This document shows positions 24,773-32,452 of a stretch of DNA of 37,830 nt, in pieces. The DNA is from Deltaproteobacteria bacterium (GTDB lineage: Bacteria; Desulfobacterota; Binatia; UBA9968; JAJDTQ01): assembly GCA_028818755.1 (NCBI GenBank), contig JAPPNF010000071.1, positions 1 to 37,830 on the forward strand, read 5' to 3'. The notes under the pieces are model-generated. The model was not told the origin of the DNA. It was given only the letters and a program-made list of their open reading frames with translations, and did no database searches. How positions within the stretch are numbered: position 1 is the first letter of the stretch; the number at the start of each line of letters is the position of its first letter. A program made the position numbers and the translations under genes.

Positions 24773-25501
24773 GTGAAGTTCCTGCTGACCAACGACGACG
24801 GCATCGACGCGCCCGGCCTTGAGGTGCTGGAGCGGACCGTGCGCGAATGGGGTGACGTCGTCGTCGTGGCGCCGGCGGAGGTGCAGTCCGGCGTGGGCCA
24901 CAAGCTGACCACGGACCGGCCCATCACCGTGGAGCGCACCGATGACGGATGGTACAGCGTCCAGGCCAGCCCCGCGGACTGCGTCCGGATCGCGCTCACG
25001 GAGATCGCGCCGGATGCCTCCTGGGTGCTGTCGGGCGTCAACCGGGGAGCGAACCTCGGCGCCGACATCTACACCTCGGGCACCGTGGCGGCGGCCCGCG
25101 AGGCCGCGTTGCTGGGCTGCCGTTCCCTCGCCATCTCACAGTACGTGGCCAAGGGGCGGCCGGTGGACTGGGAAGTCACGCATCGCCGGGCGGCGCCCGT
25201 GCTGAAAAGGATCCTCGCCGCCGAGTTGGCCAAGGGCGAGTTCTGGAACGTGAACCTGCCGCACCCGCCCGCCGACGGAGCGGTGGACCTCGCGTTCTGC
25301 GCCCTGGACACCGAGCCCCTCGGCGTGGCCTACCGGAGGGAAGAAGGGGCGTTCGTCTACGATGCGGTGTACCAGGAACGCCCGCGGCAGCCCGGCCGGG
25401 ACGTGGACGTGTGCCTGGGCGGGCGCGTGGCGGTGACGAAGCTGGTGCTGGACATCGCCGGGGAGGCCGTGAACCCCTCGGAAGAAGGACCCTTGCCGTG
25501 A
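24773..25501 (+). CDS. surE: 5'/3'-nucleotidase SurE
   Basis: This 242-residue protein starts (GTG) KFLLTNDDGIDAPG with metal-binding D8-D9, then SGVNRGANLGADIYTSGTVAAAREA carrying the conserved Asn and Ser/Thr. These are the SurE acid-phosphatase signatures. It dephosphorylates nucleoside monophosphates under stress. The GTG lies 3 nt after argS. The stop overlaps the next GTG (GTGA). Length is near the family norm and all key residues are present. Confidence 0.94.
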   Translation: MKFLLTNDDGIDAPGLEVLERTVREWGDVVVVAPAEVQSGVGHKLTTDRPITVERTDDGWYSVQASPADCVRIALTEIAPDASWVLSGVNRGANLGADIYTSGTVAAAREAALLGCRSLAISQYVAKGRPVDWEVTHRRAAPVLKRILAAELAKGEFWNVNLPHPPADGAVDLAFCALDTEPLGVAYRREEGAFVYDAVYQERPRQPGRDVDVCLGGRVAVTKLVLDIAGEAVNPSEEGPLP

Positions 25502-25776
25502 ACTATGTCGACGTTTTTCGGACGGTGGACGTGTCCACCCTGGCCGTCGTCAAGTCCGTCCTGGACAGCGCCGGCATCACCTACGTCGTGCAGGGCGAGT
25601 CCGCGCTGACCCTGCTGCCGGTGGGACCCCTGTGGGGCGGCTTCGGCTCGGCCGGCGTGGCCGCGGTCATCCAGGTGCCGGAAGAGGAGGCCGAGGAGGC
25701 CCTGGAGCTGCTGCACGAAGTCACCGAATCAGAAGTCCCCGACCCGGAAGAAACCGACCCCGAAGACGACGGCTAG
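25498..25776 (+). CDS. DUF2007-type small protein
   Basis: This 92-residue protein (GTG start) has the fold pattern FRTVDVSTLAVVKSVLDSAG, then ITYVVQGES and AAVIQVPEEEAEEALELL, as in DUF2007 (putative signal-transducing, P-II-like ferredoxin fold). A Glu/Asp/Pro-rich acidic tail ends the protein. The function of the family is unknown. Translation is coupled to surE by a 4-nt overlap. The TAG stop uses the TA duplication and the first base of the inserted MITE-like element. Confidence 0.75.
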   Translation: MNYVDVFRTVDVSTLAVVKSVLDSAGITYVVQGESALTLLPVGPLWGGFGSAGVAAVIQVPEEEAEEALELLHEVTESEVPDPEETDPEDDG

Positions 25777-25937
25777 TGTCCTGTCCCACGTAATTCTTTG
25801 CCGAGATGCGGAGGATTTTTCGTCGTCGGCAAGGTGCGATGACGAGCAGTGGCAGGCACCACGCGAGGAAGAGCAACGCAGCCGACGGCGAGAAAGACAA
25901 GCAGATCGGTAAAGAATTACGTGGGACAGGACACTAG
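25773..25937. mobile_element. 165-bp MITE-like palindromic element with TA target duplication
   Basis: The ends read CTAGTGTCCTGTCCCACG and continue TAATTCTTT; the right end is the exact inverse, giving a 27-bp perfect terminal inverted repeat, then one mismatch and further pairing (CCGA). A second inner pair (TTTTTCGTCGTCGGC and GCCGACGGCGAGAAA) makes the whole element a long imperfect hairpin. TA flanks both sides, as with IS630/Tc1-mariner insertions. No open frame is inside. It separates two convergent operons whose TAG stops lie at its two borders, so it may also act as a bidirectional terminator. Confidence 0.85.
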
Positions 25938-26719
25938 CGCTCGCGCCCGTCGACCAGGCGGAGCAGCTCGGGGTAGAGCGTCGGATTGGCGGCGATCACG
26001 CCGTTGCGCAACGTGTCGGTTTGATTGAACGAGAAGGGCTTTCCGTCCAGGTCCGTGACTTTGGCGCCGGCTTCCTCGGCCAGCAGCACCCCCGCGCATA
26101 TGTCCCATTCGTTCTTGGGCGCCAGGCTCACGGTCAGGTCGGCCTGTCCGCCGGCGAACTCCGCGAGCTTGTGGGCGATGCTGCCCGTGGGCGTGATCTC
26201 GAGAGTTCCCCCGAACCGCGCGAAGAGGCCCCTCCGGGTCTCGCTCCTGCTGGCCAGCGCGGTGGCTCCCTTGAGACGCGGGCGGTCCGACACCCGCACG
26301 GGCCGGCCGTTCCGGAAGGTTCCGGAGCCGCGACGGCAATGGGTCATGCACCCGGTCGCGGGGTTGTAGGCCACCGCCACCATCGGCGTCACGCCGTGCA
26401 CCAGGGCCACGGACACGGCGAACTCATCGATCCCCCTGATGAACTCCACGGTTCCGTCCAGGGGGTCGACGATCCATACCCACTCCCGTTGCAGCCGTTT
26501 GCCGTCATCCAATGATTCCTCCGACAGCCAGCCGGATTCGGGAAACGCGCCGATCAGGGCTTCCCGCAGGATGGTGTTGGCCTCGATGTCGGCGGTGGTG
26601 ACGGGGTTTCCGCCGCTTTTGTGCCGGATGCCGTACTGCGACGTGTAGTAGGAGAGGAGCTTCTCTCCCGCCTGGTGCACGGCCTCTCGCGCGGTTGTCA
26701 GCGCGTCCTGAAGGTCCAT
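25934..26719 (-). CDS. Inositol monophosphatase/CysQ-family phosphatase
   Basis: This 261-residue Mg2+-dependent, Li+-sensitive-type phosphatase has metal ligands in WLSEES, WIVDPLDGTVEF and NEWDICAG, all intact. CysQ-like (3'-phosphoadenosine 5'-phosphate), inositol-phosphate or histidinol-phosphate substrates are possible. ATG 26719 was chosen because GGGGAG lies 8 nt upstream and MDLQDALTTAREAVHQAG is a normal family start; the 26758 frame adds an unlikely basic leader. It is last in an operon with the phosphoesterase and lactonase-like genes. Its TAG stop lies at the right border of the MITE-like element. Confidence 0.9.
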   Translation of the reverse strand: MDLQDALTTAREAVHQAGEKLLSYYTSQYGIRHKSGGNPVTTADIEANTILREALIGAFPESGWLSEESLDDGKRLQREWVWIVDPLDGTVEFIRGIDEFAVSVALVHGVTPMVAVAYNPATGCMTHCRRGSGTFRNGRPVRVSDRPRLKGATALASRSETRRGLFARFGGTLEITPTGSIAHKLAEFAGGQADLTVSLAPKNEWDICAGVLLAEEAGAKVTDLDGKPFSFNQTDTLRNGVIAANPTLYPELLRLVDGRER

Positions 26720-26774
26720 GAGGTCGTCTCCCCGCGTTGCGTGCCGGGTCCGTGACACACTGCCCCGGGGCGCG

Positions 26775-27251
26775 TCAGACCGCGAGCTCCACCAGCTTCG
26801 GCCGCAGGCTCCGCATGCTCAACCGTACGGTCGCCACCGCTACCGGCAGCGTGAAGCGCCTCGGGCCGGCGCTGCCGGGGTTGAGGTAGATGACGCCGTC
26901 GCGCCTTTGGATGGACGGCCTGTGCGAGTGGCCGCTGATCACCATGCGGCAGCCTTCCGGTTCCAAGGCCATGGCCTTGAGGTTGTGAACCACGTGGATG
27001 CGGGCGCCGCCCACCTCGACGGTCCGTTCCTCGGGGATTTCGCCGGCCCAGGCCCCGCGGTCGACGTTGCCCCGCACCGCGGCCACCGGCGCCAGCGAGC
27101 GAAGCTGCTCCAGCACCTCGGGCTTGCCTATGTCGCCAGCGTGGATGATCAGGTCCGACCCTTGGAGGGCTTCCATGGCCTGGGGCCGCACCAGCCCGTG
27201 GGTGTCCGAGATGACGCCGATTCGGCGGACGGCCGGGCTTTGGGTCGCCAC
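26775..27251 (-). CDS. MJ0936/YfcE-type metallophosphoesterase
   Basis: This 158-residue calcineurin-like phosphoesterase reads RRIGVISDTHG (metal D and H), HAGDIG, VRGNVDRG, VVHN in place of the usual HGH, and SGHSHRPSI. The HN replacement for HG is minor. Members hydrolyse phosphodiesters; the physiological substrate is unknown. The GTG start at 27251 has AGAGG upstream. It follows the MBL-fold gene by 12 nt and precedes the IMPase-family gene by 55 nt on the same strand. Confidence 0.88.
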   Translation of the reverse strand: MATQSPAVRRIGVISDTHGLVRPQAMEALQGSDLIIHAGDIGKPEVLEQLRSLAPVAAVRGNVDRGAWAGEIPEERTVEVGGARIHVVHNLKAMALEPEGCRMVISGHSHRPSIQRRDGVIYLNPGSAGPRRFTLPVAVATVRLSMRSLRPKLVELAV

Positions 27252-27263
27252 CTGCGATGCCTC

Positions 27264-28022
27264 TCAGGCCACCCGTATCACCCGCTTGCCCTGCATCAGC
27301 TCGGGGTCGTGGTTGGGAAACGACAAGTCCGGACTCGATGCCACCTGAAGCGCCCGGTCCAGCGCCACCACCGAGTCCGGCAGGTTGAAGTACCAGCCCA
27401 CCGGGATGCGCTCGCGCAGGTTGCGGTAGGTGTAGGCGATGTCGCCGCACAGCACCGCCTTGCCCCGCGCCGTCTCCACCGCCACCATCTGCGACCCGGG
27501 CGTGTGGCCGCCGGCCTTCAGGAGCTCCACCCCGGGGACCAGTTGGTGGTCCCCGTCCACCAGCGTAACGCGTCCGTCGTCGACGAGCCGTTGCAGCGCC
27601 GGGCGCACCTTGGGCCGGATCAGCTTGTTCAGGTAGTCGAAGCGCATCATCGGGCCGGTCCAGAAATCGTACTCGTCCTTCTGGATGACGAAGTTCGCCT
27701 TGGGGAAGAAGTCGAAACCGGTGAAGTGATCGATGTGGAAATGGGTGACGATGACGGTGGCCACGTCTTCCGGCCGTATCCCGAGCTCGCCGAGCAACTC
27801 TGCCGGCTCCCGAAACTCCTTACCCTGAGCCCATTCCGCGGGGACGTAGTCCGGGTGGTAGGCCGTATCCACCACCACCGGGCCGTCCGGGGTTTCGATG
27901 CACCAGACGATGTAGGGTACCGGCTCGTCCCGCTCCGCGTCGCTGCGGATGCACGGCATGATGCCCGAGGGGCGCCAGTTCTCCGCGATGCCGACGGTCA
28001 TGGCAAAGATCTTGTGGTCCAT
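27264..28022 (-). CDS. MBL-fold hydrolase, N-acyl-homoserine-lactonase-like
   Basis: This 252-residue metallo-beta-lactamase-fold protein has THFHIDH (HxHxDH, around 114-120), GGHTPGSQ, CGDIAYTY and a terminal NHDPEL. The start VPYIVWCIETPDGPVVVDTA and the dinuclear zinc motif resemble quorum-quenching AHL lactonases of the AiiA/AttM group. Many relatives hydrolyse other lactones, so specificity is open. GGGAGG precedes the ATG. It is the first gene of a three-gene minus-strand operon and is divergent from a second IMPase-family gene across a 194-bp gap that holds an inverted repeat. Confidence 0.82.
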   Translation of the reverse strand: MDHKIFAMTVGIAENWRPSGIMPCIRSDAERDEPVPYIVWCIETPDGPVVVDTAYHPDYVPAEWAQGKEFREPAELLGELGIRPEDVATVIVTHFHIDHFTGFDFFPKANFVIQKDEYDFWTGPMMRFDYLNKLIRPKVRPALQRLVDDGRVTLVDGDHQLVPGVELLKAGGHTPGSQMVAVETARGKAVLCGDIAYTYRNLRERIPVGWYFNLPDSVVALDRALQVASSPDLSFPNHDPELMQGKRVIRVA

Positions 28023-28057
28023 GAAGGCCTCCCTGTCGCGCTCCGGCGGCCCGAACC

Positions 28058-28081
28058 GCCGTTGTTAACCCTAACAGCGGC
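28058..28081. promoter_or_regulatory. Inverted repeat in divergent regulatory gap
   Basis: GCCGTTGTTA, ACCC, TAACAGCGGC: a 10-bp stem with one T/G wobble, 36 nt upstream of the lactonase-like ATG. Its position suggests an operator for the minus-strand operon; no protein partner is evident. Confidence 0.35.
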
Positions 28082-28157
28082 ACCGCCGCCCGTCCACCGT
28101 CATCCCTGGGAGCCCGTGTGAATCCGGTCCTCGTTTCCCTGCGTCCTGGGCAACGTG

Positions 28158-28163
28158 TATACT
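28158..28163 (+). promoter_or_regulatory. Possible -10 element for the second IMPase-family gene
   Basis: TATACT lies 53 nt before the GTG start at 28217. Only a poor -35 (TTCCCT, 17 bp upstream) is present. Confidence 0.3.
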
Positions 28164-28216
28164 CGGCCCATGGGTTCGGGGGAGGTCACGGCGCGTTGCG
28201 CGGGGAGGGTTCCGCG

Positions 28217-29032
28217 GTGAGCGGCGCACCGGGGGCGGCGGAGTTGCGGGAGCTGCTGTCCGAGGCCCGCGGCATCGTCCGGCAGACGCGGGCACTCATC
28301 GAAGCCGCGCTGAAGGAGGGCTTCTCCCACCGGTCCAAGGCCGACGGGAGCTTCGTGACGGACGTGGATATCGCGGTGGAGGAGAAGGCCCGGACCCTGC
28401 TTGCGTCGCGTTTTCCGGCGCACCGCATCATCGGCGAGGAGCTCTCCGACACCGGAAGCGGCCAGGCCCTCACCTGGGTCATCGATCCCATCGACGGCAC
28501 CAAGAGCTTCCGGCACGGGGTGCCGCTGTACGGTACGCTGCTGGCCCTGCTCCACGGCGAAGACCCGGTCCTCGGGATCATCGACCTGCCGGGCCTGGAC
28601 AGGACTTACAGCGCGGCAAGGGGCCTCGGGACCCGCTGCAACGATGAGGATCTCAAGCTGGAGGACCTGGGGGCCGACGAGGCCCTGGAAAAGGAAATCA
28701 TCGGCATCGGCGACCGGCAGCAGTTCGTCAGCGCCGGCCGTGCGAACGTGTTCGACGCGTTGATGGAGGCGCATCCCGCGGTGCGGACCTACACCGACTG
28801 CTTCGGCCACGCGCTGGCCCTCGAGGGCTCGGTGGGAGCGATGGTGGACTTCGACCTGCGACTCTGGGATACCATGGCCAGCAAGGTGTTGATGGAGGAG
28901 GCCGGCGGCCGCTACGTGAGCTTCCAGAGGGCGGGGGAGGGCCTCCGTGACCGCCGTTTCGACGTTGTTCTGGGCAAGCCGCGGGTCGTGGAGTGGGTCC
29001 TCGACCGTATCACGGGCCAAGCCGAGGCATAG
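28217..29032 (+). CDS. Inositol monophosphatase-family phosphatase (possibly histidinol-phosphatase)
   Basis: This 271-residue protein has IIGEELSD, WVIDPIDGTKSF and LRLWDTMAS, the complete metal-binding set of the IMPase superfamily. The DGTKSFRHGVPLYGTLLALL stretch resembles the HisN-type histidinol-phosphate phosphatases, but inositol or sugar phosphates are equally possible. GTG 28217 has GGGGAGG 8 nt upstream and starts SGAPGAAELRELL; the earlier in-frame ATG 28118 would translate promoter-like sequence. It shares only family motifs with the phosphatase at 25934-26719, so the two are not a recent duplication. Confidence 0.88.
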   Translation: MSGAPGAAELRELLSEARGIVRQTRALIEAALKEGFSHRSKADGSFVTDVDIAVEEKARTLLASRFPAHRIIGEELSDTGSGQALTWVIDPIDGTKSFRHGVPLYGTLLALLHGEDPVLGIIDLPGLDRTYSAARGLGTRCNDEDLKLEDLGADEALEKEIIGIGDRQQFVSAGRANVFDALMEAHPAVRTYTDCFGHALALEGSVGAMVDFDLRLWDTMASKVLMEEAGGRYVSFQRAGEGLRDRRFDVVLGKPRVVEWVLDRITGQAEA

Positions 29033-29059
29033 ACGTTAACACACGCCAGGAGGTATTCC

Positions 29060-29656
29060 TTGAGACACTTCGGGACGGCACTCAAGTGCCTTGTAGCGGC
29101 CATCGTTTTATTCCTGGGCGCCGCGGCGTTCGGCCCAACAGCAGAGGGAGGAGACAGACCTGTGGTGATTTTTTCAACGTCGATGGGCGACATCACGATC
29201 GAGTTACTTACCGAGGAAGCCCCGATCACGGCGAAGAACTTTCTCGACTACGTCGACGCCGGCTTCTTTGACGGCACCATCTTTCATCGGGTCATTCCCG
29301 GTTTCGTGATCCAGGGCGGCGGCTTTACCGCCGACATGAACCAGAAGGAGACCCGGGCGCCCATCAAGAACGAGGCCGACAACGGCGTCAAGAACACCCG
29401 CGGCACGCTGTCCATGGCGCGGACGTCGGACATCAACAGCGCCACCTCCCAGTTCTTCATCAACCTGAAGGACAACGAGTTCTTGGACCACGGCACCCGG
29501 GACTTCGGCTACGCGGTGTTCGGCAAGGTGGTGGAGGGCATGGACGTGGTGGACAAGATCGCGGGCGTGAAGACCGGCGACCGCGGCTACCACAGCGACG
29601 TGCCGGTGGAGCCCGTCGTCACCAACACCGCCCGGCGCAAGGAAACCGCGAAGTAG
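29060..29656 (+). CDS. Peptidyl-prolyl cis-trans isomerase, cyclophilin type, exported
   Basis: This 198-residue protein starts at a TTG with a strong AGGAGG upstream. An N-terminal signal-like segment (hydrophobic 9-24, [18 protein letters not shown]) precedes the cyclophilin domain. The domain has [20 protein letters not shown] (catalytic Arg in FHR), [19 protein letters not shown] and [17 protein letters not shown]. It should catalyse proline isomerisation of secreted or periplasmic proteins. Cys10 in the hydrophobic stretch does not form a lipobox. It sits 27 nt after the IMPase-family stop. Confidence 0.92.
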   Translation: MRHFGTALKCLVAAIVLFLGAAAFGPTAEGGDRPVVIFSTSMGDITIELLTEEAPITAKNFLDYVDAGFFDGTIFHRVIPGFVIQGGGFTADMNQKETRAPIKNEADNGVKNTRGTLSMARTSDINSATSQFFINLKDNEFLDHGTRDFGYAVFGKVVEGMDVVDKIAGVKTGDRGYHSDVPVEPVVTNTARRKETAK

Positions 29657-29661
29657 CTGGC

Positions 29662-30363
29662 CTAGGCGGCCCGCCACTCACAGATCGTTTCCACCACTTC
29701 CCGCCAGATGTCCTCGGCCTCCCGGCCCAGGCGTTTGGGAACGCGGAAGTCGTGGTTGCCGCCTTCGATGACGTGGGTCCGGGCCGGCGCCCGGACCCGC
29801 TCCAGCACCTCGGCCAGCAGGTCGAGCCGGCAGAAGGGGTCGTTGGTGCCTTCCACGAACAGCATGGGCGCGGCGATCTTCACGAGGTTGTCGGCCCGGA
29901 GCCGGTCGTGGCGCTTGGGCGCGTGCAGCGGGTAGCCGAGGAAGACGAGACCGGCCAGGCCTTGCTCCCCGGCGTCCGCCTCCCTGGCGGCGACGTTGGC
30001 GGCGATGCGGCCGCCCATGGATTTGCCGCCGATGAAGAGCCGCCCCGGTGCCGGGCGGAGAGTCTCCCGCACGTGGGCCAGCACCCGCTCGAAGGCATCC
30101 CCAAGCCGGGGGCCGGGGTCGGGCGCCTTCCGGCCCAGCTCCTTGTACGGGAAGTTGAACTTCACCGAGAGCCAGCCCGCCTTCGCCAGCGACTCGTGGA
30201 AGAAGGTCATGAACGGGTGGTGCATGTCCGTGCCCGCGCCGTGGGCGAGGACGATGACATCGGTCTGGCCAGCGCGGTACGCGGCCGGCTCGGCCAGCAC
30301 CGCGGACACCTGCATGCCGCGATCCACGGGAATCTTCTCCACGTGTTGGCGGACAGCGGTCAT
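29662..30363 (-). CDS. Alpha/beta hydrolase, dienelactone-hydrolase/KANL3-Tex30-like
   Basis: This 233-residue protein has the oxyanion strand VIVLAHGAGTDMHHPF, the nucleophile elbow GGKSMGGRIA (Ser), the acid in EGTNDPFC and the His in EGGNHDFRV: a complete catalytic triad. The family includes carboxyl-ester hydrolases of unsettled substrate. ATG 30363 overlaps the stop of the upstream panE gene (ATGA), so translation is coupled. The longer frame to 30486 lies inside panE and was discarded. It converges on the cyclophilin gene with 5 nt between the stops. Confidence 0.85.
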   Translation of the reverse strand: MTAVRQHVEKIPVDRGMQVSAVLAEPAAYRAGQTDVIVLAHGAGTDMHHPFMTFFHESLAKAGWLSVKFNFPYKELGRKAPDPGPRLGDAFERVLAHVRETLRPAPGRLFIGGKSMGGRIAANVAAREADAGEQGLAGLVFLGYPLHAPKRHDRLRADNLVKIAAPMLFVEGTNDPFCRLDLLAEVLERVRAPARTHVIEGGNHDFRVPKRLGREAEDIWREVVETICEWRAA

Positions 30364-31307
30364 GACGCCCCTTCCCTCAACCGCCTCGCCGCCTGAAGGT
30401 CCTCCAGCTTGAGCGTATCGTAGAGGTAGTCGTTGAGCGGGGTGGCGACGCCGTGCACACGTGCCATGCGCGACACGTAGCCGCACAGCGAGTCGATCTC
30501 GAGGCGCCTTCCCGCCTCCAGGTCATGGCACATGCTCCCCTTGCCGGCGGGGTCCTGCTGCGCCATGAAGCGGTAGTTGGCGGCGTCGGATTCCGGCTCC
30601 AGCGGGATCCCCATGGCCAGGGCGAGCTGGTAGACCTCCCGCATCACCTCCCGCGCCATGCGCGCGGTGCCGTCGTAGCCGAGGACCTCGCCCAGGGGCC
30701 GCCGGGTCAGCGCGGTCATGCCGCTCACCGCGCAGATGAGGATGAACTTGTTCCACAGCTCGATGCGGATGTCCTCGGAGAGGCGGGCGTCGACCTGGGC
30801 CTCGCGCATGACGCCCACGATCTCCCTGCCCCTGGGACTGCCGCCCCCGCCGAGACGGCCGAACACGATCTTGCGAGGCCCGCCGGTCTGGTGGATCTTC
30901 CCCGGCGCCCCGATGGTGCTGAAGACATAGGCGGCGCCCTCCATGACCCGGCCCTCGCCGAACTCGCGCGCCAGCAACTCGCCGTTGTCGACGCCGTTCT
31001 GGAGCGAGATGACCACGGTATCCGGTCCGATCATCGGCCGCATGAAGGGAATGGCTGCGTCGTTGGCGGGTGTCTTGACGCAATAGAGGATCACGTCGCA
31101 CGGCCCGGCTTCGGCCGCGTCGTTGGTGAACATCGCATCCCGGACGTTGAAACCGCCGGGTTCCACCGACTCCACGGTGAGCCCGTGTTCCTTCAGCGCC
31201 TGGAGATGGCCGCCCCTGGCGATGAAGCACACCGGCAGCCCCGCCCGGGCCAGCAGCCCGCCGAAGTAGCCCCCGACCCCGCCGGTCCCCATGATCCCGA
31301 ACCGCAT
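30360..31307 (-). CDS. panE: 2-dehydropantoate 2-reductase family protein
   Basis: This 315-residue protein has the Rossmann NADP site FGIMGTGGVGGYFGG, the SLQNGVDN loop (substrate Asn) and IELWNKFILICAVSG with the catalytic Lys, followed by the ApbA C-terminal helical domain. PanE reduces ketopantoate to pantoate for coenzyme A synthesis. The family also contains other 2-ketoacid reductases, so the symbol is tentative. The gene follows the palindromic repeat element and is coupled to the downstream hydrolase. Confidence 0.87.
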   Translation of the reverse strand: MRFGIMGTGGVGGYFGGLLARAGLPVCFIARGGHLQALKEHGLTVESVEPGGFNVRDAMFTNDAAEAGPCDVILYCVKTPANDAAIPFMRPMIGPDTVVISLQNGVDNGELLAREFGEGRVMEGAAYVFSTIGAPGKIHQTGGPRKIVFGRLGGGGSPRGREIVGVMREAQVDARLSEDIRIELWNKFILICAVSGMTALTRRPLGEVLGYDGTARMAREVMREVYQLALAMGIPLEPESDAANYRFMAQQDPAGKGSMCHDLEAGRRLEIDSLCGYVSRMARVHGVATPLNDYLYDTLKLEDLQAARRLREGAS

Positions 31308-31324
31308 GATCTTTCTTATCCGTT

Positions 31325-31470
31325 CTAGATGGCGTCCTTCGACTTCGCTTCGCTACGCTCAGGACGAACGGTTTTGGAAAACCTGTGGCGTGGTGGGGTT
31401 GCTGCTGCGGAACACCAAAGTTCCGTTCGTCCTGAGCGTAGCGAAGCGAAGTCGAAGGACGCCATTCTAG
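31325..31470. repeat. 146-bp palindromic repeat element with 47-bp arms
   Basis: Arm 1 (31325-31371) and arm 2 (31423-31470) are perfect inverse copies except for one extra A in arm 2. They share TTCGTCCTGAGCGTAGCGAA and GCGAAGTCGAAGGAC. The loop is 51 bases. CTAG lies at both outer ends, giving a TA flank. The stop codon of the MDR gene (31467-31469) lies in arm 2. I have the impression that this motif recurs in environmental bacterial genomes. One more copy in this window is at 20791-20837. Confidence 0.85.
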
Positions 31471-32417
31471 GGCACGAGCACGATCTTGCCGAAGAACTCG
31501 CTTTGCTCCATGAGCTCGTGGGCGCGGGCGGCCTCGCGCAGCGGCAGCACCTCGGAGACCACGCCGCGAAGCTTTCCGCCGCGCACCAGGGTCATGACCG
31601 CGGGCATGTCGTCCCGCGGCCGCATGGTGGTGCCCATAAGGGTCAGCTCGCGGGTCCAGAGCTGTCCCAGGTGAAGCTCCACCCGGTGGCCGGCGGTGAC
31701 CCCGGAGTTGATGAAGCGGCCGCCCCGCCGGAGGCTGGCGAAGCACTCCCCCCACACCGCCGCGCCCACGTGCTCGAAGATGACGTGCACGCCCTCGCCG
31801 CCGGTCAGCTCCAGGACCTTCTTGCTGAACTCGGGGAACTCCTTGTAGTTGATGCCCGCGTCCGCGCCCAGCTCGGCGGCCTTGTCGAGCTTCCATTGAG
31901 CGCTGGCGGTGGTGATGACTCGCGCGCCCAACAGCTTGCCGAGCTGGATGGCGCCGCTGCCGATGCCGCTGCCCGCGGCGATCACCAGCAGGTCCTCTCC
32001 CGACTTCAACATGGCCCGGCGCACCAGCATGCGCCAGGCGGTGCCGAAGGGCACCGCGATGCACGCCGCTTCCTCGAACGACATCCACTCGGGGAAGGGG
32101 TAGGCGTCGGCGGCTTCCATCCGCGCGAGTTCCGCGTAGCCGCCGCCTCTGCACCGCCCCAGCACCCGGTCGCCGATCTTGAAGGTGGTTACCTCCGGCC
32201 CGGTCCGCACCACCTCGCCGGCGACCTCCAGACCGGGGACGTGGGGCAGGGTCGGCTTGACACCATGGGTGCCCGCTCGGGCGAACAGGTCCCGGCGGTT
32301 GAGCGCTGCCGCCTTGACCCGGACCAGCAGGTCGCCGGCGCCGATCACGGGTTCGGCAACGTCGCCGTAGGTCAGGACCTCGGGGCCGCCGGTTTCAGGG
32401 ATGAAGACCGCCTTCAT
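31467..32417 (-). CDS. Quinone oxidoreductase-like MDR-family zinc-independent dehydrogenase
   Basis: This 316-residue medium-chain dehydrogenase/reductase starts MKAVFIPETGGPEVLTYGDV, with PGLEVAGEV and GGGYAELARM. The NADPH Rossmann segment LVIAAGSGIGSGAIQLGKLLGARV follows, then GGRFINSGVTAG. Cys/His ligands for the structural or catalytic zinc of alcohol dehydrogenases are absent, as in quinone oxidoreductase/crotonyl-CoA reductase relatives. Substrate unknown. ATG 32417 was chosen over the longer 32558 frame because MKAVFI is the typical family N-terminus. Its TAG stop lies in the border of the palindromic repeat. Confidence 0.85.
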   Translation of the reverse strand: MKAVFIPETGGPEVLTYGDVAEPVIGAGDLLVRVKAAALNRRDLFARAGTHGVKPTLPHVPGLEVAGEVVRTGPEVTTFKIGDRVLGRCRGGGYAELARMEAADAYPFPEWMSFEEAACIAVPFGTAWRMLVRRAMLKSGEDLLVIAAGSGIGSGAIQLGKLLGARVITTASAQWKLDKAAELGADAGINYKEFPEFSKKVLELTGGEGVHVIFEHVGAAVWGECFASLRRGGRFINSGVTAGHRVELHLGQLWTRELTLMGTTMRPRDDMPAVMTLVRGGKLRGVVSEVLPLREAARAHELMEQSEFFGKIVLVP

Positions 32418-32452
32418 GGTTCGGGTGTCCTCGCGGCAAACAGGGATGCGCC

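Noticed and set aside
22916..24901. 661-codon minus-strand frame
   Set aside because: Mirror of argS and the start of surE; no recognisable domains, whereas the plus-strand genes have complete motifs.
30523..32154. 543-codon minus-strand frame spanning panE and the MDR gene
   Set aside because: Crosses the palindromic repeat and runs out of frame with both real genes; Arg/Gly-rich nonsense.
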